64,000 bases of DNA from the NCBI RefSeq assembly GCF_020360975.1, contig NW_025408668.1, forward strand, positions 1,674,001 through 1,738,000, in the 5' to 3' direction. The DNA comes from Hirsutella rhossiliensis. Its lineage: Eukaryota; Ascomycota; Sordariomycetes; Hypocreales; Ophiocordycipitaceae. This document shows positions 55,990 through 64,000 of this stretch, in pieces; the first letter of the stretch is position 1; every line of letters begins with the position of its first letter. The notes beneath the pieces were generated by a model. The model was not told the DNA's origin. It saw only the letters and a list, made by a program, of their open reading frames with translations, and did no database searches. A program made the position numbers and the translations under genes.

Positions 55990-56937
55990 GAGCGGGAGGC
56001 TATATTCTATTATACTAACTTCCGCGATAGATATATCCGCCTCTCCCTCTCCTACCTCCTCCTTCTTAGAGCGTACGGAGTCGTTCGTCGACGCTATACT
56101 AGCCGCGGCCGACGATAACTCCGCCGCTACCGCTACTCTTACCCGCGCCGCTACCACCGCTCCTACCGCCGCCGCCGCTGCCTCTACTACGCTATTTACT
56201 CTTACGTCGCCCCTTAAGGTAACGACGCCGTCTTTACCGCTACCTATAACGCCCGGCCCCTTAGCCCCCGCCTCTATCTCCGCTACCCCTATAAGTCTAT
56301 AGTTAGGTAAGCGTAATAGACGTTATCCGCTAACCTCCTATAGTATAAGCGCTAAGTATAGGCCGGCGCCGCCCGCTTAGCCCCTTATATACGTTATACG
56401 TTATAGGAGCTCGACTACTCCGACTAAGCCGGGCGCCGCCGCGGCGGCAGCTACTACTAGTATACGCGAGCTAGCCGCGCTTATAAGGCGGCGCCTCCTA
56501 TCTTACTCGCTACGGCGTCGGCTTAAAAGGCCGGCTTATATAGGTAGGCGTAGGGGGCTACTAAGAAGCGCCTTACCGCTGCCGCCGCCGCTTACTATAA
56601 CCTCCGCGCCCTTAAGCGATAGGGCCTTATACCTAAGTAAGTCCTACTCCTTTGCTCTCTTATTTCCGCCTTTAACGTACCCGGCGCTAGGGATACTACC
56701 TCCGTCGCCCTATCGGCGGTCCCCTTAGCCGTGCCCGCCTCCGCTACCGCCGCTGCCCCTACCGCCGCCGCTAGCCGCCGCCCCTTTACCCCTAGAGCCG
56801 CCGCCGCCGCCGACTAGCTTACGGGCTTAGAGGGCCGCCTTAGCGCTTTAGAGACCGCCGCCGCCGCTAATAAGAAGGAGGAGGCTAATAAGGACGACGA
56901 TAATAAAGATAATAATAATAATAACGATAAAGAATAA
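55990..56937 (+). pseudogene. Antisense ORF of Gypsy element 2
   Basis: It runs opposite to pol between the integrase and the 3' LTR. FLERTESFVDAILAAADDN, long Ala/Thr/Pro-rich low complexity, then LTGLEGRLSALETAAAANKK and an Asp/Asn/Lys-rich tail to TAA. The LTGLEGRLSALE block is the counterpart of LGSLEGRIRALE in element 1. The middle needs frame changes or is highly diverged. Function unknown. Confidence 0.55.
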
Positions 56938-57049
56938 GCCTAGGTAGTTTAAGGGCTCCGCTTTATAATAAACGCTATTTTTATCTCTACTTATATTATT
57001 ACGCTTATATTACCTATATTACTATAACTACCCCCTCCGCTATACTTAC

Positions 57050-60000
57050 TTTATAGTCCTAGCCTAAGCTACTATTAATAGTCTATTAGTCCGTCGTTCT
57101 TATCTACTATTTTAAATAAGGCTTTAAACTTATTAAGGGCTATAGTTCCCGTAAACTTATATATAGGTTCTTACGTAAGGTTAAGATACCCGCGCTACTT
57201 AACGAGGACCTCTTAGCGTTTCCCCTTACCGACCTTTTTCTAGTACGCGGCCTATATCTCTTCGACCTTAAACTTATCCTCTCCCTTTACCTCGATTATA
57301 AGTAGTTAAGCGTCCGCTACTTCTTATCTAAGTAGCGGGTTAAAGGAGGCTCTATAAAGGAGGTTTACGTTAATCTTATTATAGACCCCTATTAGGAGAC
57401 TATCGAGCTCTATAACCTATAGGCTAATAACCCTCTATATTATAAACTTTATATATAGCTAGTTAAGCTTCTTCTTTAGCCGTACCGACCTATAGTTATA
57501 GAGGTTTAGCTATACCTTATCTCCTACTATAAACCTATTTACTAGGGCCTTAGTTTTATTAACGTGCCGCTCTTAATCTTATACTATAGCAGCTATTATA
57601 GATTAGTAATAATCTATAGTCTCCTATAGCTTTCGTACGAATATAAAGGCGCGGCCCTTTAATAACGAATTACTATATTACTCCGCTACTATATCTACGA
57701 TAAAGGGAACTAGTAAGGGTAGTTCGAAGCTATATATTATAAAGAAAGGGGCTATCTTAATAGAGGTATATAGTTTACTATTTAACGTAAGTTAGGCCGC
57801 GGGGAGCTAATAGTCTTAGTCTACTTAGTTATAGGCTATAATAGCCTATAGGTAAGCCTACGCCTCTTAGTTAACCCTCTTAGGCCCTCTATTAGTCTAT
57901 AGGTAATATACTATACTAAGTAGCTACTTAATTTAAAGTAGCTAGTATAGGTACTACTAAAAATAGCTAGTTTAATTCGATCCCTTATTACTTATAATAA
58001 AGGCTAGCTAGCTATATAAGCGGGCCTAGTACTATAGGAAGCGCTCTATATAGGACTCTATATCTATAGACGGCATCGGCTCTAATACTATAGACTTACT
58101 AAGTTAGTCCTTAATTACCTATATATAGCGGTTACCGCCCTCTATAAGTAGGAGGTCCGTTATAAAGTCTATATATATATATATATAGAACCGGTCGGGT
58201 ACCGGAAGCTACTTAAGTAGCCCCTTAAGCTATACCCTCTAAATCTTAGTATAGCTATAAATATTATAGTTATAGAGGAAGCGGTAAATATAGTACTATA
58301 GGAGGGGCTAGTAGAAATCCCTCGCGAGGCCTACTACTATGCCCTACCTACCTAAGTAGCCTACGATACTAAAGTTATAGATAAGCTAAACTAGCTTCCC
58401 TTAGAGCTCGTTCTATTTATCTAGCTCTGGCGGTCTATCCTTCTCCCTAGCTTCTATAGTATATAGCGCGCCCGGTACCTATAGTCTCCCCCGCTAACGT
58501 AGGTGCCCCTATAGGTCGATATAATAGTCGGCTACTTATACCTTTAGCTTTAGCTTTAGATCGAGGCGTTAAGCGCCGGACTTAATAGCGCGGCGTATGC
58601 TCTCGTAGGTATAGTTTAGAGATAATATCCTATCCTATAAGCGCTAAAGGACCTTATCTTAGAACACTTACGCTATACGTGCCCCTAGGCCGGTCTATCC
58701 CTCCTCGCTAGGCCGAGGCAAAGGTATAAGGGAAGGCTTATCTATTAGCGCCGCGCTTTCCTTTACTAAGGAAGCTCCTATATAAGTCCGTAGCGCTTCT
58801 TATAGGATAAGCTATAGATCCTAGGCCTCGATATCCGCTCCTATTAGCTGGTCTTAATCCCTTTAAGAAAGCGTATCTAGGACTACGGAGTCCTACCTTA
58901 GCTAGTACTTAATCGAGAAGTTAAAGTATAAGAGATACTCCGCTTAGCGGGCTTACCGCTCTAAGAGGTACTAGTAAGTTATAAAGTACTCGAGGTTCCT
59001 ATAGTCTATAAGAACCTTAAAGCTCTTATAGCTCCGGAGCTCTATATACTATTACTTAAGGTAGCTAATAATCGCTAATATCTCTTTATCGTAAATAGCG
59101 TAATTCCGCTCTACTAAGGTTAGCTTATAAGAGTAGAACGCTACCGGTTACTTCTGCCTATCTACCTCCTAAGAGAGCGTTTCTCTAAGTACCTAGCCGC
59201 TATAGTCCGCTTTAACTAACGTAGACCGGTCGAAGTCCTACTAGAGTAGTACTAAGGCTTAAGAGAATAAGTCCTTAAGCGTATAGAACGCTCCTTCCTA
59301 TATAAGCCCCTAGTAAAAGGCGGTCCGCTTCCTAGTAATCTTATTTAGGGGTATTATAATATAGGAGAAGCCCTTAATAAATATCCTATAATAGTTCGCG
59401 AACTTAAGGAAGCTCCGTACGCCTATCTATATAGTTAGGGCAGCTTAGTCTTAAATCGCCTAGATCTTTATAGGATCCGCCTATATACCTACGCCGGCGT
59501 AGATAATAAAGCCTAGGTACTTAACCCTCTTAACCCTAAATTCGCACTTATCTAAGTTAAGGTAAAGCCTATAAAGTTAGAGGCGCTCTAGGACCCTCTA
59601 TACTTTCTATATATAGTCTTTATAGGAGCCGCTTATATAGATAAGGATATTATCTATATATATAGAGGCGAACTTATTAAGGAAGTCTTAAAGTACGTTA
59701 TTAATATAACGCTAGAAGGTAGCGAGCGCTCTTAAAAGGCCGAAGGGCGTTATAAGCTACTTAAATAAGCTATAGCGTATATAGAACGCTGTCTTTTACT
59801 TATTACCCTCTAAGATCTATACCTTATAAAACGCTTATTTTATATCTAGCTTTATAAACTACTTCGCCTTTAAAAGGTTATAGAGCGTATCTAAGATTAA
59901 GGGTAAAGGGTAGCGGTCTAGCCTCGTAATTACGTTTAGAGCCCTATAGTCATAATAGAACTATATCCTACCCCTTAGTTTATATATAAATAGGACCGGC

Positions 60001-60820
60001 GCTCTTACTTTAGAGCTACTTACTTAAATAAAACCCTTATCTAAGAGGTCCCTTAGCGTCTTCTTTAGCACTAGCAGCTCCGCGTATAATATACTATATA
60101 GCGGTCTAAACGGTATAGGTAGTTCCTACCCCTTCTTATCGGTATAGAGTACGATCTTATAGTCTACCTCTAGCTTATATAGGTTAAGCTTATCTACTTC
60201 TTAGGACTTAAATAGTAGTAGGAGGTTATAAAAGCGCTTTAGTATCTACTACTATAGCTTAAAGGGCGACTTTAGCTTTTTTACCTAGAGGGCCTTATCG
60301 ATATCTACTAGGCTAACTATATAGACTGCTACGTTAGCCGCTGCCTAGCCTTCCTTCCGCTCTAACTATCGTATAGTTCCTATAAAGATAGAAGTAAGGA
60401 CTTCTTATACTAAGTATAAAGCTCGCACGCTTAGTCCTACGCCTATAGAACTATCGTTATAGTAGACCTACCGTTATATAGGCCTAAACTATAGCTTCTT
60501 TTAGTATAGAACTAAGTATAACTCTATATATAATAACTAGGGTTTCCTAAGGATTAAGGGAAACTCTAGTTAAGGGATTATATAAGCTATAATAAGCTTA
60601 TAGTAACCGTTAACCTCTATAGCTAGCTATATAATACCCTTAATTACCGCACCCTCTATCGCGCTTAAGGCGCCCTTTACTCGCCTTAAGGCGATCTTTT
60701 TTACTAGTACTTATATTTCTTATATAAGCGCCTCGTTAACTACGGCATAGTACTAGTAGCCCTCGTCTATAAAGGCGGCGATAGGTAAGGAGTTATTAAC
60801 TATAATCTATATTAAAGTAG
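57050..60820 (-). pseudogene. pol of Gypsy element 2
   Basis: On the minus strand: reverse transcriptase with SIYIDNILIY at 59647-59676, RNase H with VAFYSYKLTLVERNYAIYDK at about 59080-59140, integrase through about 57.3-58.6 kb, and a chromodomain-like end (LT*EPIYKFTGTIALNKFKAL) near 57100-57190. Stops throughout. Same layout as element 1 in reverse orientation. Confidence 0.78.
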
Positions 60821-60899
60821 GCTCCTCTTTTATATAGGCGGATAATTCCTCCTTTTCCTTTACTAGTACTAGTAATTAGGGCTCTAGAGCCTATCTTTA

Positions 60900-62000
60900 C
60901 TCTAGAGCTACTCTTTTTCTTCTAGGCCTAAGGGAGCGGAGTCCTCTTCGTCGTTTAAGGTAAAGAGCGGTTCTATCTTTACTACTTAAACTACTATAGG
61001 CCGCTTAGCTAAAAGGAAGGGGCATTTTAATATAAAGTATATAGACGCGCCGTAACGTAGGCAGCGGCCGTTAGCCTTCCTTTTCTTAATTTCCTCGCTC
61101 GTTACCTACTTCGCCCGCTACTTAGAGAGCGGGATAGTATAAGGGATATTCGAAGACGACTTCTTACTACGTTTAGCTCGGTCTATATAGGTAGCCGATA
61201 TTAAGGTATCTCTATTAGTATCGATAGTCGGCTATTCCTCTTATAAAGGGGCGGTAATCCCGTTACCGCTATATAGCGTGCGCTTATAAAGCTTCTAGAA
61301 ACGCGGCGTTTACTTATAGCCCTATACTACCTTTATTAACCGGCTTATATACTTACTATAGTTAGTAGGTATAATTATAAGGATAAGTAGCTCCTATAAG
61401 GCTAGCGTAATTAAGTTCTATAACTATATAAGCTTCGCGCTATCTTCCTATACTATAGTTCCCGCTACTTATAAGAGCGTCTCTTCGAAGTTAAGGAGGA
61501 ATTCGCTAAAGGTTTACCTATCCCTTTACTTAAGGGTCTATAGCCTATCTTATACCTTCTCCCGCTCCTATACGTTGCCGAACGTATATATAAGGTATTA
61601 AAAGAAGTCCTATAGGTCGTATTTACCTTTAAGGCCGCCTTTATCTTAGAATCTAGAGATCCGCTATATCTAGGGCTCTAGTAGCGTATAGAGGAGCGAA
61701 TACTACGCTATATTACGATAGCCGTTTAGGCCTTATTTCTTATCTATTATAAACTTCGTCTATAGCTAGCTAAGGAAGAAGTAGAAGGACTTAGGCTTAC
61801 CGTCTTAAGTTAGCTAGGAAAGCGGCTTCTATATTAGTAGTACCGCCGCTATAACCGGTATTACTAAGGTCGTAGGGGTTAACGCTAGTCTTATAGACGG
61901 CTCCCTTAGTATAGCGAGAACCTTATTCTTCTTGCTAGCTATCGCGCTTTTAATCGCTTCTAGGATAGCTATAATACTTCCTATCCGCCTAAGGGGTAGC
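60900..62000 (-). pseudogene. gag of Gypsy element 2
   Basis: A zinc-knuckle region near 61035-61100 reads EEIKKRKANGRCLRYGASIY then CPFL, the C-x2-C-x4-H-x4-C box with one Cys now Tyr. The upstream capsid part (61.2-61.95 kb) is ruined. Confidence 0.6.
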
Positions 62001-62073
62001 GGGGTGCTCTTTTAAGGAAGCGGCACCCTTTCTAGGGAGATATCTATTAGATCTATTAGTTAATAGCTTATAC

Positions 62074-62259
62074 TATTACGGAGTAGGCAGAGGCGTATAC
62101 GTAGGTGCTGTTTATAGGATAATATTAATAAGCTATATAGAGCTCTTCTATACGCGGCTAGCCCGCCCTTATACTTATAGGATCCGGCCCTCTATATATA
62201 ACTATACGGCTTAGGCCGCGGCCTAAGCCTATTACCTATAATAGTTAAAGACTCTTATA
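62074..62259 (-). repeat. 5' LTR of Gypsy element 2, 186 bp
   Basis: Partner of 55282-55467, followed by ATTAG (62260-62264). Confidence 0.88.
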
Positions 62260-62264
62260 ATTAG

Positions 62265-64000
62265 CTCTATAAGCTTATAGTTAATTAGAAACTATAAATC
62301 TATTATCGTAGCGAACGTTAGCCGAGTACGCGTAAGCGAATATAATATAGTAAGGCATTTAAGTATATAGGGCCTATATCTATCTTATAACCTATAGTCT
62401 TAATAGTTACGTAAACGTAAGACTCTAACTATTGCTTATTAGTTCCGCTACTACCTTAAGAGGTCTAGCTACCTAGTTTAAAGGGAAGAGCTACTTTAAG
62501 AGCTATAGTCTTTTATATATTATCCTATAAAAGGCTTATAAGGTTCTATAGCTAGCAATTAATTTAGGTCGAGTAGTATTTAGTATAGGGCGCGCGTATA
62601 GTATATCTACCTATTTCTATTAAATATAATTTAGTATACCTATCTCGGCCTAATTCCTCCTTAAGGTATATTTTAGCTCTAGTATACTATTAATACTTTA
62701 GTCGCCTTAGGCTTTAGCCTTATAGTAGAAGGTTAAGCACTATAAAGTCTAAAACGTTCCTTAGCCCTAGCTATATATTTCTATAGCGCTTATACTAAGC
62801 CCTCTACTAAGCTTAAGTATCTAAACTATAATATATTAGCTATCTCCTACGCCGATTTTACTAATAGCGGATAAAGCTAGCCCTTATACTAAAGATAAAG
62901 AAGTCTTTAACTTAGTAATATATATAAAAGCACTCCTCGCTACCGCTGCTAAATATAACTATAACTTACTAGGCTAGTATAAAGGTAGTAAATTAAGTAG
63001 ATTTTATACCTTATATAGGAAGTAGCGAGAAGCCTTTATATCTAGCGCGGTATAAGTTTAGTAGAGGTTAGTATTTATATATATAGTAGTACTATCTAAT
63101 ATAAAGTAACTATATTCTAACCGCTATTAATACTATATATATTTAGTAGCGGGCTACTTACTAGTATATATTAATAAAAACGACCTAAAATCCTATTTAA
63201 AGGTTTATATTATATTATATAGGATATTCTAGGACCTTTAAAGGCTAGCTAATATTAAGGAGCTAAGTCCGTTCCTTAGTATAGTATCCGAGCTAAGCTT
63301 ACTATACAGGAGTAAGGCGAAAGATTATAGTAAGATAGGTAAAGAGTTAGTCGTAGTTTATCGCTTTCTTAGTATATAGTCTCTTATATCGAGAGTAGCG
63401 TAAGTAGGTAGCTATATAGTAAACGCGCTTTAGATGCCGCTTACTATAGGCTTAACTATTAGAGCTATTACCTTATAGTTAATACCTATAATTAATACTC
63501 CCCGCGCTAATAGCTATAGCGATATAAGTCCTAAGAGTATAATAGTCTGGTCTATAGGTATAGGCGCCGTGCTAAGAAAGCCTATAACTATATGCTTAAG
63601 GAACGGAAGGTTCTAAAGGTTCTTCCTTCCGCCCCCTCCTTCCTACCCCCCCCCCGCTAACGTATAGTTCGCTCCCTAAGCTTAACTTTATAAGCCCCCT
63701 CGATACCGCTACTTCCGCGCTATAACTATAGACCTTTATTAAACCTATAAACCGAAAGGGCCGTTCTAAAGGTTTAATAGCGGGCCTATAGAGACCGGTC
63801 TCTTATACGTCGATAGTAATAGTACTTAAGAAATAAAAGGTTCCGAAGGTTCTTCCTTCCGCCCCCTCCTTCCTACCCCCTTAACAACGTATAGTTCGCT
63901 CCTATAACGACCGGTATTATTCCTAAGGGATAAACCTATTAAGGGGTTTATATTAGTAAATATAATAAGGCGTGGTCTAAGTAATAATAAGTATATTACG
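62265..64000. repeat. RIP-mutated AT-rich DNA to the window edge, with a ~75-bp direct repeat
   Basis: No domain is readable. CTTCCTTCCGCCCCCTCC with flanking GGTTCTAAAGG/GGTTCCGAAGG and CGTATAGTTCGCTCC occurs at 63601-63675 and again at 63831-63902, about 230 bases apart; these could be parts of a tandem satellite or LTR-like sequence continuing beyond the edge. Confidence 0.45.

Larger units (their letters stand above)
55282..62259 (-). mobile_element. Complete Ty3/Gypsy retrotransposon, RIP-inactivated (element 2)
   Basis: Length is 6978 bp on the minus strand, with 186-bp LTRs and an ATTAG duplication. Domains, right to left: gag knuckle, RT, RNase H, integrase, chromodomain-like segment, then an antisense frame next to the left LTR. 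LTR ends and several internal phrases (SIYIDNILIY; GCACCTA...CCTCTGCCTAC in the LTR) match element 1, so the two belong to sister families with different LTRs. Confidence 0.9.

Noticed and set aside
32800..64000. A Starship-type giant mobile element
   Set aside because: No tyrosine-recombinase captain gene or boundary repeats could be read, even through RIP stops. It remains only a possibility for the origin of the gene ruins.
1..64000. tRNA or rRNA genes
   Set aside because: I found no stretch with convincing tRNA A/B boxes and cloverleaf pairing or rRNA core sequence. This was by eye only, so a tRNAscan-type search would be needed to exclude them.

Overview
The window looks like a filamentous ascomycete. 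Protein genes have short GT-AG introns of 51-104 nt with CTRAY branch points. The mobile elements are typical fungal ones (Ty3/Gypsy chromoviruses, Ty1/Copia, Tad-like LINE, hAT, MULE). Most of the window carries repeat-induced point mutation (RIP). A secreted heat-labile-enterotoxin-alpha-like gene beside a secreted amidase suggests Hypocreales, perhaps an insect- or invertebrate-associated species; the order is an inference.

Layout. 1-9.8 kb is the only gene-like island: a broken MYND zinc-finger fragment, the enterotoxin-like gene (three exons), a possible small secreted protein, an apparently intact three-exon amidase on the minus strand, and a decayed Tad-like LINE. 9.9-21.0 kb is a RIP-mutated nest: a complete 6.9-kb Gypsy element (199-bp LTRs, CTTAT target duplication) sits inside an older, more AT-rich block that contains Gypsy reverse-transcriptase remains. 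21.0-32.5 kb is mostly free of RIP: an hAT transposase tail, a broken unknown gene, and a chromodomain-bearing Gypsy remnant split by a young Copia element (287-bp LTRs, GATAC duplication), then a possible DDE-transposase tail. 32.8-64 kb is a second RIP-mutated block. It holds ruined single-frame reading frames (a DUF3626-like gene, a bZIP transcription factor, a multi-membrane-span protein, several unknowns), a Tad LINE 3' part, a MULE with about 300-bp terminal inverted repeats, a 0.78-kb MITE-like element, a duplicated 2-3 kb block, and a second complete Gypsy element (186-bp LTRs, ATTAG duplication).

The RIP is informative. Mutations are C to T almost only at CpA (TpG on the other strand), while CpG is spared. 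Ruined genes therefore keep GC-rich codons and their frame, and are interrupted almost only by TAA and TAG. Reading through those stops is what allowed the families to be recognised.

The genes most likely to be expressed are the enterotoxin-like gene and the amidase. The rest is a repeat graveyard that records insertion order (older Gypsy, then a nested Gypsy; Gypsy, then Copia) and includes non-transposon genes destroyed by RIP.
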